A stretch of DNA of 64,000 nt, from NCBI RefSeq assembly GCF_000708715.2, contig NZ_JENB01000027.1, positions 19,094 through 83,093 on the forward strand, read 5' to 3'. The position numbers and the translations under genes are program-made. The notes beneath the pieces were generated by a model. The model was not told the DNA's origin, made no database searches, and worked only from the letters and a program-made list of their open reading frames with translations. The DNA comes from Pseudomonas putida W15Oct28. GTDB taxonomy: Bacteria; Pseudomonadota; Gammaproteobacteria; Pseudomonadales; Pseudomonadaceae. Position 1 is the first letter of the stretch; every line of letters begins with the position of its first letter. Shown here one piece after another: positions 1 through 8,341 of this stretch.

Positions 1-900
1 GACTACAGCGAACTGGGCCTGACCGGCAAGGTTCGAGTGTCCAAGAGCACCCTGCGCCTGGGCACGCTGCAACCGATCCTGCCGGTGGTGGTCTACAACG
101 ACACCCGCCTGCTGGCGTCCACCTTCCAGGGCGGCCTGCTGACCAGCCAGGATGTGAATGGCCTAACCTTCAACGCCGGCCGCCTGACCAAGGCCAACCT
201 GCGCGATTCTTCGGGCCGCGACGATATCGGCTACGGCGCCGCTACCAGCGACCACCTGGACTTCGGCGGTGGCAGCTACGCCATTACCCCGCAAACCAGC
301 GTCAGCTACTACTACGCCAAGCTCGAGGACATCTATCGCCAGCAGTTTGTCGGCCTGATCGATACCCGCCCCTTGAGCGAAGGCGTGAGCCTGCGCAGCG
401 ACCTGCGCTACTTCGACAGCCGCAACGACGGCGCCGAACGTGCCGGCAACATCGACAACCGCAACTTCAACGCCATGTTCACCCTCGGCGTGCGGGCGCA
501 CAAATTCACGGCCACCTGGCAACAGATGTCGGGCGACAGTGCCTTCCCGTTCGTCAACGGCGGCGACCCGTTCACCGTCAACCTGGTGACCTACAACACC
601 TTCACCCGCGCCGGGCTGGACTCCTGGCAAGTGCGCTATGACTACGACTTTGTCGCCATGGGCATCCCCGGCCTGAGCTTCATGACCCGCTACACCGACG
701 GCCGCCACGCCGAAACCGCCACCGTCAGCAATGGCCGCGAGCGCGAACGCGACACCGACCTCACCTACGTCATCCAGAGCGGCCCGTTCAAGGACGTCAG
801 CCTGCGCTGGCGCAACGTCACCTTCCGTTCCGGCAATGGCCTGACCAATGCCGTGGACGAAAACCGCCTGATCATCGGCTACACCCTGGCGCTGTGGTAA
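1..900 (+). CDS. OprD-family outer-membrane porin, 3' part (phenylacetate porin PhaK-like)
   Basis: The reading frame is open from base 1 and ends with TAA, so the N-terminus and signal peptide lie outside the window. The visible ~299 residues show OprD-family repeats of amphipathic beta strands, the RYDYDF segment, and the terminal pattern DENRL...Y-x-L-x-L-W ending in an aromatic residue, as expected for a trimeric 18-strand barrel in the outer membrane. The next gene, 40 bp downstream, is paaZ, which suggests the phenylacetate-specific porin called PhaK in P. putida U. Substrate is inferred from context only. Confidence 0.85.
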   Translation, partial: DYSELGLTGKVRVSKSTLRLGTLQPILPVVVYNDTRLLASTFQGGLLTSQDVNGLTFNAGRLTKANLRDSSGRDDIGYGAATSDHLDFGGGSYAITPQTSVSYYYAKLEDIYRQQFVGLIDTRPLSEGVSLRSDLRYFDSRNDGAERAGNIDNRNFNAMFTLGVRAHKFTATWQQMSGDSAFPFVNGGDPFTVNLVTYNTFTRAGLDSWQVRYDYDFVAMGIPGLSFMTRYTDGRHAETATVSNGRERERDTDLTYVIQSGPFKDVSLRWRNVTFRSGNGLTNAVDENRLIIGYTLALW

Positions 901-939
901 CAGCGCCCCCCCCTACATTTGAACAGCATGGAGAACAGC

Positions 940-2994
940 ATGTCTGCCGCCCCTACCCTGCAAAGCTTCATCGCCGGCCGCTGGCTCGGCCAGCACGGCG
1001 CCCAGGCCCTGCGCAGCGCCCTCGACGGCCACGTACTGGCCTACAGCCACGAAGAGCGCCCGGACTTCGCCGAAGCCGTGGACTTCGCCCGTGCTCGCGG
1101 CCTGGCCAGCCTGATGGCCATGGACTTCCAGCAACGCGCTGCACGCCTTAAAGCGCTGGCCCTGTACCTGGCCGAGCGCAAGGAACAGCTGTACGCCCTG
1201 TCGCACCATAGCGGCGCCACCCGCGCCGACAGCTGGATCGACATCGAAGGCGGCAACGCCACGTTGTTCGCCTATGCCGGCATCGGCAGCCGCGAGCTGC
1301 CGTCGGGCAACCTGGTGCACGAGGGCCCGGCCATTGCGCTGGGCAAGCAAGGTCACTTCGCCGGCAGCCACATCCTGGTGCCGCGCGCAGGGGTGGCGGT
1401 GCACATCAACGCCTTCAACTTCCCCATCTGGGGCATGCTGGAAAAGTTCGCGCCGACCTTCCTGGCGGGCATGCCGTGCATCGTCAAACCGGCAACGTCC
1501 ACCAGCTATCTGACCGAAGCCGTGGTACGCCTGATGAACGCCTCCGGCTTGCTGCCAGAGGGCAGCCTGCAACTGGTGATCGGTAGCACCGGCGACCTGC
1601 TCGACCGCCTGCAAGGCCAGGACGTAGTGACTTTCACCGGTTCCGCCGATACCGCTGCCAAATTGCGCGTCACCCCTAACCTGATACGTAATTCGGTACC
1701 GTTCACCGCCGAAGCCGACTCGCTGAACTGCGCCATCCTCGGCCCGGACGTCACGCCAGACAGCGAAGAGTTCGACCTGTACATCAAGGAGGTGGTGCGT
1801 GAAATGACCACCAAGGCCGGGCAGAAATGCACCGCCATCCGCCGCGCCATCGTGCCGGCCAAGCACATCGACGCCGTTGCCACGAGCTTGCGCGAGCGGC
1901 TGAGCAAGGTGGTGGTTGGTGACCCGTCGCTGGAAGGCGTGCGCATGGGCGCCCTGGCCTCTCACGATCAGCAACGCGACGTGGCCGAGCGGGTGCGCAG
2001 CCTGCTACAGAGCTGTGACCAGCTGTTCGGCGCCAGCGATGGCTTTGCTCCGCGTGGCGAGGGCGTGGCCGAGGGCGCATTCTTTGCCCCGACCCTGCTG
2101 CAGGCCCGCGACCCGCATGCCGAAGGCGGCGCCCACGATATCGAAGCGTTCGGCCCCGTCAGCACGCTGATGGCCTATGACGATCTCGACGAAGCCCTGG
2201 CGCTGGCCGCCCGAGGCAAAGGCAGCCTGGTGGCAACCCTGGTCACCGCCGACCGCAGCATCGCTGCCAAGGCCATCCCGGTGGCCGCTGCCTGGCATGG
2301 CCGCCTGCTGGTACTCGACAGCGAAGCCGCCAAGGAATCCACCGGCCACGGCTCGCCGCTGCCGCAGCTCAAGCATGGCGGCCCGGGCCGGGCTGGTGGC
2401 GGTGAAGAGCTGGGAGGCTTGCGCGCGGTCAAACACTACCTGCAACGCGCCGCCGTACAGGGCTCGCCAAGCATGCTTACGGCAGTGACTGGCGAATACG
2501 TGCGCGGTGCTGAAGTGATCGAGACCGAAGTGCACCCGTTCCGGCGCTACTTCGAGCAACTGCGCATCGGTGAATCGCTGCTCACCCACCGCCGCACCGT
2601 GACCGAAGCGGACCTGGTCAACTTCGGCTGCCTGTCGGGTGACCACTTCTACATGCACTTCGACGAAATCGCCGCCAAGGAGTCGCAGTTCGGTAAACGC
2701 ATTGCCCATGGCTACTTCGTGCTATCGGCGGCGGCTGGCCTGTTCGTGTCGCCGGGCGCAGGGCCGGTACTGGCCAACTATGGCCTGGACACCCTGCGTT
2801 TCATCAACCCGGTGGGCATCGGCGATACCATTCAGGCGCGCCTGACCTGCAAGCGCAAGATCGACCAGGGCAAGACCAGCCCGCTGGGGCAGCCGCAGGG
2901 TGTGGTGGCGTGGGATGTGGAGGTGACCAACCAGCTGGGTGAGCTGGTGGCCAGCTATGACATTTTGACTTTGGTATTGAAGCAGCCAAATTAA
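940..2994 (+). CDS. paaZ: Bifunctional oxepin-CoA hydrolase / 3-oxo-5,6-dehydrosuberyl-CoA semialdehyde dehydrogenase
   Basis: About 684 residues. The N-terminal ~520 residues are an aldehyde dehydrogenase with the catalytic cysteine in GQKCT (about residue 297) and the FTGS cofactor motif. The C-terminal ~150 residues are a MaoC-type hot-dog hydratase (GDHFYMHFDE, HGYF). In the aerobic phenylacetyl-CoA pathway this protein opens the oxepin-CoA ring and oxidises the resulting aldehyde. I chose the ATG at 940 because GGAGA sits five bases before it; an upstream TTG at 919 and ATG at 928 have no such site. It follows the porin gene directly and is probably co-transcribed with it. Confidence 0.95.
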   Translation: MSAAPTLQSFIAGRWLGQHGAQALRSALDGHVLAYSHEERPDFAEAVDFARARGLASLMAMDFQQRAARLKALALYLAERKEQLYALSHHSGATRADSWIDIEGGNATLFAYAGIGSRELPSGNLVHEGPAIALGKQGHFAGSHILVPRAGVAVHINAFNFPIWGMLEKFAPTFLAGMPCIVKPATSTSYLTEAVVRLMNASGLLPEGSLQLVIGSTGDLLDRLQGQDVVTFTGSADTAAKLRVTPNLIRNSVPFTAEADSLNCAILGPDVTPDSEEFDLYIKEVVREMTTKAGQKCTAIRRAIVPAKHIDAVATSLRERLSKVVVGDPSLEGVRMGALASHDQQRDVAERVRSLLQSCDQLFGASDGFAPRGEGVAEGAFFAPTLLQARDPHAEGGAHDIEAFGPVSTLMAYDDLDEALALAARGKGSLVATLVTADRSIAAKAIPVAAAWHGRLLVLDSEAAKESTGHGSPLPQLKHGGPGRAGGGEELGGLRAVKHYLQRAAVQGSPSMLTAVTGEYVRGAEVIETEVHPFRRYFEQLRIGESLLTHRRTVTEADLVNFGCLSGDHFYMHFDEIAAKESQFGKRIAHGYFVLSAAAGLFVSPGAGPVLANYGLDTLRFINPVGIGDTIQARLTCKRKIDQGKTSPLGQPQGVVAWDVEVTNQLGELVASYDILTLVLKQPN

Positions 2995-3009
2995 TGTACT
3001 GATGCTACT

Positions 3010-3106
3010 GGCCTCTTCGCGGGCGCGCCCGCTCCCACAGGTATTGTGCATGCAATGAAGGCTGTGCAGCCCCTGTGGGAGCGGGCAAGCCCGCGAAAGG
3101 GCCGGC
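3010..3106. repeat. Pair of inverted REP elements
   Basis: Two copies of the P. putida REP palindrome (CGCGGGC...GCCCGCTCCCACAG) face each other, 3010-3041 and 3072-3106. They sit just after paaZ, where they could form an mRNA 3'-end hairpin. Confidence 0.85.
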
Positions 3107-3211
3107 AAGGTGTACATAAAGGCCAAGGGCCACCTCGTACATCTGCCCTAATCGCCCACCCCGCCCCTCGGCGTTATAGTCCAGCGATAACAACGCCAAG
3201 GAAGCCCCATC

Positions 3212-3511
3212 ATGCACGCCCTCAAGCTCGTCCTCAGTGCCGCCCTCCTGGCCGGCGTCGCCGGCTGCCAGACCATCAAGCCCTCCGAAGACACGCTCAA
3301 GCAGCGCACCGAGTTCATACTCAACACCAAGGTTTCGAACGTCGCCGACGTGCGCAGTGACAGCACCATCACCTACTACACCGCCACCACCGCCAAAGGC
3401 CGGTACGAGTGCCAGATGCCCAGCGGTGGCATCGTCGCGGTGGCCGGCATGGGCCTGTACGAGCCCACGCCGTCCTGCATGAAGGAAGGCCAGGCGGTCA
3501 TCCTGCAATAA
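3212..3511 (+). CDS. Small secreted lipoprotein
   Basis: 99 residues. The N-terminus is a lipoprotein signal peptide: basic start, hydrophobic core LVLSAALLAG and lipobox VAGC with Cys19 as the acylation site. The mature part is about 80 residues, hydrophilic, with two further cysteines (YECQMP and PSCMKE) that could form a disulfide. AAGGAA lies upstream of the ATG. I do not recognise a named family beyond conserved Pseudomonas lipoproteins. It stands alone between the REP pair and the convergent kinase gene. Confidence 0.75.
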   Translation: MHALKLVLSAALLAGVAGCQTIKPSEDTLKQRTEFILNTKVSNVADVRSDSTITYYTATTAKGRYECQMPSGGIVAVAGMGLYEPTPSCMKEGQAVILQ

Positions 3512-3543
3512 CCCACGCACAGCCCCTGCGCCCTTGCGCCGGT

Positions 3544-5166
3544 CTAAAGGGCCGGCGCCGCAGGTTCCTCGCGCAAAGCGCGCAGGGCCGCACGCAGTTC
3601 AGCTGGGCGTACCGGTTTGGAAAGCACGGCGATATTGCGCTCATGCACCACTGCCTGAATCTTCTCCGGGTCATGGCCGGTCATGATCAACGCGGGTACG
3701 TCCCAGCCGCGCTGGGCCCGCAACCTGTCAATGCAGTCGACCCCGGTTGCCTCCTGCCCCAAGTCATAATCGGCAACGATCACTTCACAATCACTGCTCA
3801 AACCAGCAGGCGAACTGTGCGCCTCCACCTCGCAACCCCAGCGCTGCAGCAGCGCCGAGGTCGCCTGCAGCACATTGTGGTCGTCTTCCACCAGGCACAC
3901 CCGCAAGCCGCCAAGCAGGCCGGCCGCAGCCGGCGAGCGCTCGCCCACAACCAGGGCTGGCTGAGCGGCCAGGCGCGGCAAGCCTTGCACGCTGACCGCC
4001 GTGCCGTGGCCTGGCCGCGAACGCAGCTTTACGTTCAGGCCCATCAGAAGCCCCAACCGCCGCACAATCGACAAACCCAGGCCCACACCCTCGACATCGT
4101 TGTCGCGCACCTGGCGCACCCGGTAGAACTCTTCGAACACCAGCCGCTGATGCGCTTCGTCTATGCCCCGCCCCTGGTCATAAACGACGATGGCAAGGCC
4201 TTCGCCGCAGCGCCGTACCGCCAGCAGCAGCGGGCGATGCGCCGCATACTTGAAGCAGTTGGACAGTACGTTCTGCACCATGGTCGTCAGCATGCCGCGG
4301 TCGGTGCACGTCCAGTACGCGCAGGGCCGCAAGCGTATCTCCACCCCTGCCCAGCGGGCGGCCTCGGTGTTCTGGCGCACCAGGTCAGTCAGAAAACCAG
4401 CCAGGGCAAACGTTTCGCTGCGCGGTTGCACGCGCCCGTTGTCCAGGGTGTACAGGTCGAGAATCGAGCGGAACAGCTGCGAAACGTTGAGCAGCGAGCG
4501 GTCGATGCTGTCCACCAGTCGCCGCTCCTCTTCGCCCAGCTGCGCCTCGCGCAGGCAGGCCGTGAACAGGCCGATGGAATGAATAGGTTGGCGCAGGTCG
4601 TGGCTGGCCTGGGCCAGGAAGCGGGATTTCTCGCGGTTGGCCGCCGCGGCCTGCTCCGAGGCCTTGCGCGTACGCTCCAGCAGCAGGTGCGCATACACCG
4701 GGATGACCGTGCTGGTGGTCAGCAGCATCAACACCATGAACGGGTTGGCCTGCCAGTAAGGTGTGATCTGGTACACCACCAGCAACGCCGCCAGCGCCAG
4801 CACCGTGGCAATCGCCAGGTAGCGCGAGCCGAAACGCATGCCGTTGCCCAGGTTCACCCATACCATCACCGCGTAAATCGGCAGTGCCGCCTCGCCGCCG
4901 ACCACCAGGCCGAAGCAGGTACCGGTGTAGTCATGCACCATGCCCAGCACACGCCGCCAAGGGTAATTCCCGGGCCAACGGGCGATGGCCTGGCGCAAAC
5001 CGATGGACACCAGCACAAAGGCGACGATGTAGTAGATGACCGGCAGGTAAGGCGCAGGCGAGTTGCCCGGCAGAAAGCCCAGCACGGTCATGTAGACCAG
5101 CGCACAGCAGGCGACGATCACGCGCAGGTTGGCTTGATCGAGTTCGTTGTTCTTGTCCAGGTCCAT
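3544..5166 (-). CDS. Membrane-bound hybrid sensor histidine kinase with receiver domain
   Basis: About 540 residues. Five or six hydrophobic segments lie in residues 12-165, with no sizeable periplasmic domain, so the signal is probably sensed in or near the membrane. The phosphoacceptor histidine is His189 in ASHDLRQP. The ATP-binding domain shows GVGLGLSIV. A C-terminal receiver starts near 421, with Asp466 (VADYDLG), Thr496 and Lys517 (LSKPV). The chosen ATG is preceded by AGGGAGG; the longer frame begins 17 codons upstream without a site. It is divergent from a LuxR-type regulator and the two probably form a pair. The ligand is unknown. Confidence 0.88.
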   Translation of the reverse strand: MDLDKNNELDQANLRVIVACCALVYMTVLGFLPGNSPAPYLPVIYYIVAFVLVSIGLRQAIARWPGNYPWRRVLGMVHDYTGTCFGLVVGGEAALPIYAVMVWVNLGNGMRFGSRYLAIATVLALAALLVVYQITPYWQANPFMVLMLLTTSTVIPVYAHLLLERTRKASEQAAAANREKSRFLAQASHDLRQPIHSIGLFTACLREAQLGEEERRLVDSIDRSLLNVSQLFRSILDLYTLDNGRVQPRSETFALAGFLTDLVRQNTEAARWAGVEIRLRPCAYWTCTDRGMLTTMVQNVLSNCFKYAAHRPLLLAVRRCGEGLAIVVYDQGRGIDEAHQRLVFEEFYRVRQVRDNDVEGVGLGLSIVRRLGLLMGLNVKLRSRPGHGTAVSVQGLPRLAAQPALVVGERSPAAAGLLGGLRVCLVEDDHNVLQATSALLQRWGCEVEAHSSPAGLSSDCEVIVADYDLGQEATGVDCIDRLRAQRGWDVPALIMTGHDPEKIQAVVHERNIAVLSKPVRPAELRAALRALREEPAAPAL

Positions 5167-5282
5167 GGCCAGCCTCCCTGTGCACGGGGTCGCATTGCTG
5201 CCATCCGTGGGCAGCACCCTTTATCCGAGGCTGCTAAATTAGCATGGTCTTCTACACCCACGGCTACAGGGAGTTGCCAGGC

Positions 5283-5897
5283 GTGACGTGTCGCATCATC
5301 GTGGCGGATGACCATCCGCTGTTCAGGGAAGCCCTGGCGCGCACCGTAAAGCGCGTGGTTGCGGCTGCCTGCATAGAAGAGGCCGGCAACCTGGATGAAG
5401 TGATGGCCTTGGGTGATTGCGGGGAGGTACCTGATACCCTGATCCTCGACCTGCGTTTCCCTGGGCTGGTGGACATCCAGTGCCTTGCGCGTTTGCGTCA
5501 GCAGTTTCGACGCACCACGCTGATCATCGTGTCGATGGTCGACGACCCCGCCATTGTCGAGCAGGTGATGGCAACGGGGGTCGATGGGTTTATTGGCAAA
5601 AGCATCGCCGCAGACGAGATCGGTGCTGCAATCCTCGCCATTCGCAATGGCGAGGTGCTGGTCAGGTATGCGCCCTCAGGCTTGCTGCCCAACCTCGCTG
5701 GCGACTGTGCAGTGGAGCAGCTTACCCACCGTCAGCAAGAAGTATTGCGGTTGATTGCCCAGGGCAAAACCAACAAGGAAATTGCCAAGGCCCTGGATAT
5801 ATCGCCGTTTACCGTGCGCATTCATGTTTCGTCGCTGCTCAAGGTGCTTGGGGTCAGTTCGCGTACGGCGGCTGCGGTGAAATACACGGGTAGCTGA
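5283..5897 (+). CDS. LuxR/NarL-family response regulator
   Basis: About 204 residues from GTG 5283, which has AGGGAG nine bases upstream. An in-frame ATG at 5244 would add 13 residues before the receiver fold and lacks a site. The receiver has the acidic pair DD near residue 9, phosphoacceptor Asp56 (LILDLRFPG) and Lys106 (IGKS). The C-terminal GerE helix-turn-helix covers about residues 139-195 (LTHRQQEVLRLIAQGKTNKE). It is divergent from the hybrid kinase, suggesting a phosphorelay to this regulator. Targets are not visible; the nearby paa genes are one possibility, by position only. Confidence 0.88.
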   Translation: MTCRIIVADDHPLFREALARTVKRVVAAACIEEAGNLDEVMALGDCGEVPDTLILDLRFPGLVDIQCLARLRQQFRRTTLIIVSMVDDPAIVEQVMATGVDGFIGKSIAADEIGAAILAIRNGEVLVRYAPSGLLPNLAGDCAVEQLTHRQQEVLRLIAQGKTNKEIAKALDISPFTVRIHVSSLLKVLGVSSRTAAAVKYTGS

Positions 5898-5988
5898 CAC
5901 CATTGGTCAGCGAGTGCCCGCACTCAAAGGACTTATGAGGCACGCGTGTCGCTCTTAATCCATGAGGATCAGACACGAGGATTGCGCG

Positions 5989-6159
5989 ATGGATTACTTA
6001 CTGCAAATGGGCGGCGGCAATGTGCAGGATGACTGGCCGGAGCTTGAGCCCGAGCGCCGCAATGACCGGGTAGATGAACCCGATGCCGACCCCGATGTGA
6101 CGGATGACGAGGAAAATCGCCCCGGCGTCCCGGCCAGTGACCCGGAGTCCGGCGCCTGA
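5989..6159 (+). CDS. Small acidic protein of unknown function
   Basis: 56 residues, strongly acidic in its second half (repeated D/E/P: DEPDADPDVTDDEE). The start at 5989 has CGAGG eight bases upstream; an in-frame ATG at 5962 is possible. No membrane segment, no signal peptide and no motif I recognise. The composition suggests an intrinsically disordered protein. It is followed by a hairpin at 6179-6211. I cannot assign a function. Confidence 0.55.
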   Translation: MDYLLQMGGGNVQDDWPELEPERRNDRVDEPDADPDVTDDEENRPGVPASDPESGA

Positions 6160-6178
6160 CAAAGCGTCTACCTACGCA

Positions 6179-6211
6179 CCCTGTGGCAGCGGGAGCCCCG
6201 CTCCCACAGGG
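6179..6211. repeat. REP-like hairpin
   Basis: CCCTGTGGCAGCGGG and CCCGCTCCCACAGGG form a near-perfect hairpin with a two-base loop between convergent genes. It may end transcription of both, although no T-run follows. Confidence 0.6.
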
Positions 6212-6235
6212 CTTTGATCCAGGCTGGGCGGGGTA

Positions 6236-6505
6236 TTACACCATCGCCGCCGGGTCTCCCACCGACTGGTTCGGCTTGCTCCCCGAAATCCGCCAGCTCA
6301 CGGCGGTTATCCCGTAGCGCTCGGCCATTGGCCGGCTGATCTTCCTGATCTTCTCACGCCCGAACTTGGGAATGATGCCGATGCCCGCATCGCAACTTGC
6401 CCAATGCCAGGCCTCGGCATTGTCCAGGCGCTCAAGGCGAATAATGAAACTGCGCGGTTGGCCATGCAGTTGGTAATCGATGATGTAAAGCTGTGGGCTA
6501 GGCAT
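6236..6505 (-). CDS. Conserved hypothetical protein (possibly DUF6555-like)
   Basis: 89 residues starting MPSPQLYIIDYQLHG, from an ATG with GAGGAGG nine bases before it. The longer 116-codon frame adds residues with no start signal. The N-terminal half alternates hydrophobic and polar residues as a beta-sheet would (LYIIDYQL, RSFIIRLE); the C-terminal half is basic and helical (FGREKIRKISRPMAE). It looks like a small cytosolic protein found in pseudomonads. The DUF6555 suggestion is from memory and weak. Confidence 0.6.
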   Translation of the reverse strand: MPSPQLYIIDYQLHGQPRSFIIRLERLDNAEAWHWASCDAGIGIIPKFGREKIRKISRPMAERYGITAVSWRISGSKPNQSVGDPAAMV

Positions 6506-6642
6506 CGCAGGGGGCCTCCTCTTCTCCATGGATGACTTCCTGATTGATCGGGCCACGGCCAGAAGATTCAAAATTTTGTCGAACAATTGGCATCAGCGGG
6601 CATTACAGGGTGCTAAAGCAGGCCAGCTCAGGGATTCGGCGG

Positions 6643-6677
6643 CCCTGTGGGAGCGGGTTTACCCGCGAAGAGGCAGG
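6643..6677. repeat. REP element
   Basis: A single REP copy (CCTGTGGGAGCGGG then CCCGCGAAGAGGC) lies just past the stop of the ClpP-like gene on the minus strand. The rest of 6506-6689 shows no gene. Confidence 0.75.
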
Positions 6678-6689
6678 TACAGGCAACCC

Positions 6690-7241
6690 CTAGGCGTGCA
6701 CGCTCCACTGAACCGCCTCTGCCTCGATCGGCATCTCGTCAATGGCATGAATCATTCCGTTCTCCAGGGCCTCGCTTGGGCTCAGAATCCGCGGGTGGGC
6801 CATCAGGTATCGCGGCACATCCAGCACCTGCGCTGCCCCCTCGGTCCGTTCGGCAACAATCTGCGCATACAACTCCAGATCGTAATCCAGGCTCATCGCG
6901 TACTCGGCCATCCGCGCATGGTCCACCGAGCCATGCAAGGTCCAGTGAAACGGGTGGAACAGGAACTTGCTGAAGCTGCACGCCGTGCGTCGCTCCCCGG
7001 CCAGGAACAGGATATTGCCCATGGACTCCACCGTGCCCAGGTTGTGGGTATGGACCGCTACCGGCAACGATCGCAGGAAGTTGTACAGGGTAAAGCCATA
7101 ACTGCACTCGCCGCCCATGGTGGCGATGTTCAGTTGCAGGGTCTCGGCGCCCTGTTGCAACGCCCGCGAGCAGGTGTTGATCAGGTTGCCACAGGTCGAC
7201 GAATTGATCGGCCCGGTGAAGTGAATGATATGTCTGGCCAT
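6690..7241 (-). CDS. Stand-alone ClpP/crotonase-fold protein with incomplete catalytic triad
   Basis: 183 residues from an ATG with GGAGG five bases upstream. The fold is that of ClpP: the nucleophile motif is ESMGN (Ser73), and the histidine aligned to ClpP His122 is His96 (LFHPF). The position of the ClpP catalytic Asp (RDRF in E. coli) reads HPRI, so the acid is Pro150. It is shorter than ClpP (about 195-207) and lacks an obvious propeptide. Genome context is small stress-type genes, not clpX or trigger factor. It may be an active serine peptidase with another acid, or a non-peptidase homologue. Confidence 0.75.
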   Translation of the reverse strand: MARHIIHFTGPINSSTCGNLINTCSRALQQGAETLQLNIATMGGECSYGFTLYNFLRSLPVAVHTHNLGTVESMGNILFLAGERRTACSFSKFLFHPFHWTLHGSVDHARMAEYAMSLDYDLELYAQIVAERTEGAAQVLDVPRYLMAHPRILSPSEALENGMIHAIDEMPIEAEAVQWSVHA

Positions 7242-7263
7242 GCTCGCCTCCGGGGTTGGCAGG

Positions 7264-7638
7264 TCACTCCTTGTTCTGCTGTGGATCGTCACCCTGCCCG
7301 GCCATCTGACGGTACTGCTTGCGCAGGGCATGCAGTTCGGCCGGGTCCATGTCTTCCAGGTCCAGCAGCGCCTTGTGCGCCCGGCGCGTGGTGCGCAGCA
7401 GTTCGTCGATCTTGATGTGCAGTTCGTCGTTGTCGCGGTTCTGGGTGTTCTGGATCAGGAATACCATCAGGAACGTGATGATGGTGGTCGAAGTGTTGAT
7501 CACCAGCTGCCAGGTGTCGTTGTAGTCAAACAGCGGGCCGGTCACGGCCCAGGTCAGGATCAACAGGCAGGCGATAGCGAAGCTTAGCGGGCGGCCGGCC
7601 CGATTGGCCAGCCAGTGGGCGAAACGGTCGAACTTCAT
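7264..7638 (-). CDS. Low-affinity iron permease family membrane protein
   Basis: 124 residues. Two hydrophobic helices are visible at about residues 16-37 (LSFAIACLLILTWAVTGPLF) and 45-65 (VINTSTTIITFLMVFLIQ), followed by QNTQNRDNDELHIKIDELL, a hallmark of the Fet4-like low-affinity iron permease family PF04120. The tail is a charged cytoplasmic helix. The ATG has GGAAGGG before it. The family name comes from yeast Fet4; iron transport by the short bacterial members has not been shown in general. It lies 22 bp upstream of the ClpP-like gene and may be co-transcribed. Confidence 0.8.
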   Translation of the reverse strand: MKFDRFAHWLANRAGRPLSFAIACLLILTWAVTGPLFDYNDTWQLVINTSTTIITFLMVFLIQNTQNRDNDELHIKIDELLRTTRRAHKALLDLEDMDPAELHALRKQYRQMAGQGDDPQQNKE

Positions 7639-7864
7639 ACTGGCACCCTTCCACAAAGCGGGTATGCGGTGGAAACGCCCAGCGCCGCAAAGTTCAACCC
7701 GGCATCAGTCTTTCCCGTTGGTCAAGCGCGCTGAACCCTGGCCGGTCTTCACCAGTCGACCTAATCAGAACCGGAAAAGAGGATGGCACGAGATCAATGG
7801 CTCCTTCTACAGCCTGCAAACCTCGCCCGGACCTGACGAGGGCCCTGTGCCCTGGAGGTGGCAA

Positions 7865-8281
7865 ATGCGCTTTTCTGTCCTGATGTTGATGGTTGCCAGC
7901 CTGGCCAGCGGCCAAGCCTTGGCCGAAGCTTGTAATGTGCTGACCCGCTCCTCCAGCGATGCGATAACGCCGGTGGACCGACACACCTGCTACAGCTACA
8001 GCAATCTGCCTGCCGAAGCGATCAACTGGTCGTGTAGCAACGAGAGCAAGGACATGCTCAACAGCGAGAAAAGCAAGGTGGCGCGCTGTGCGGATGGCAG
8101 CGTTGGCAGCTGTATCGCGCCCTTGACGCAGGAAGCGCTGGCCAATCCCAAAGCCGTCGGTGGCGACAAGCCGGCTTTGCCCGAAGAGGCGCGAGTGATC
8201 ACCTACTACTACGACACCCCTAGCCTTGGGCAGGCACGAACCGACTGCGAGCGTAACAACGGGGTCTGGCAGACCCATTGA
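7865..8281 (+). CDS. Secreted hypothetical protein
   Basis: 138 residues. A clear Sec signal peptide (MRFSVLMLMVASLASGQALAEA) predicts export with cleavage after about residue 20. The mature part carries six cysteines, compatible with disulfides in the periplasm. GGAGG lies six bases before this ATG, which decides the start over the much longer open frame. No known domain is recognised. It converges with a nucleosidase gene. Confidence 0.7.
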   Translation: MRFSVLMLMVASLASGQALAEACNVLTRSSSDAITPVDRHTCYSYSNLPAEAINWSCSNESKDMLNSEKSKVARCADGSVGSCIAPLTQEALANPKAVGGDKPALPEEARVITYYYDTPSLGQARTDCERNNGVWQTH

Positions 8282-8290
8282 GTCTGCGAA

Positions 8291-8329
8291 CCTGTGCCTT
8301 TGTCGGCCCTTGCGGGCAAAGGCAACAGG
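8291..8329. terminator. Terminator-like hairpin between convergent genes
   Basis: CCTGTGCCTTTG (8291) and CAAAGGC with an outer ACAGG (to 8329) form a stem between the convergent secreted-protein and nucleosidase genes. There is no T-run, so a bidirectional terminator is inferred from position. Confidence 0.45.
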
Positions 8330-8341
8330 CACTCCCGGCGG

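Noticed and set aside
3409..5286. 625-codon open frame opposite the hybrid kinase
   Set aside because: Antisense shadow of a gene with clear kinase and receiver motifs; its translation is rich in Gln, His and Arg with no domain.
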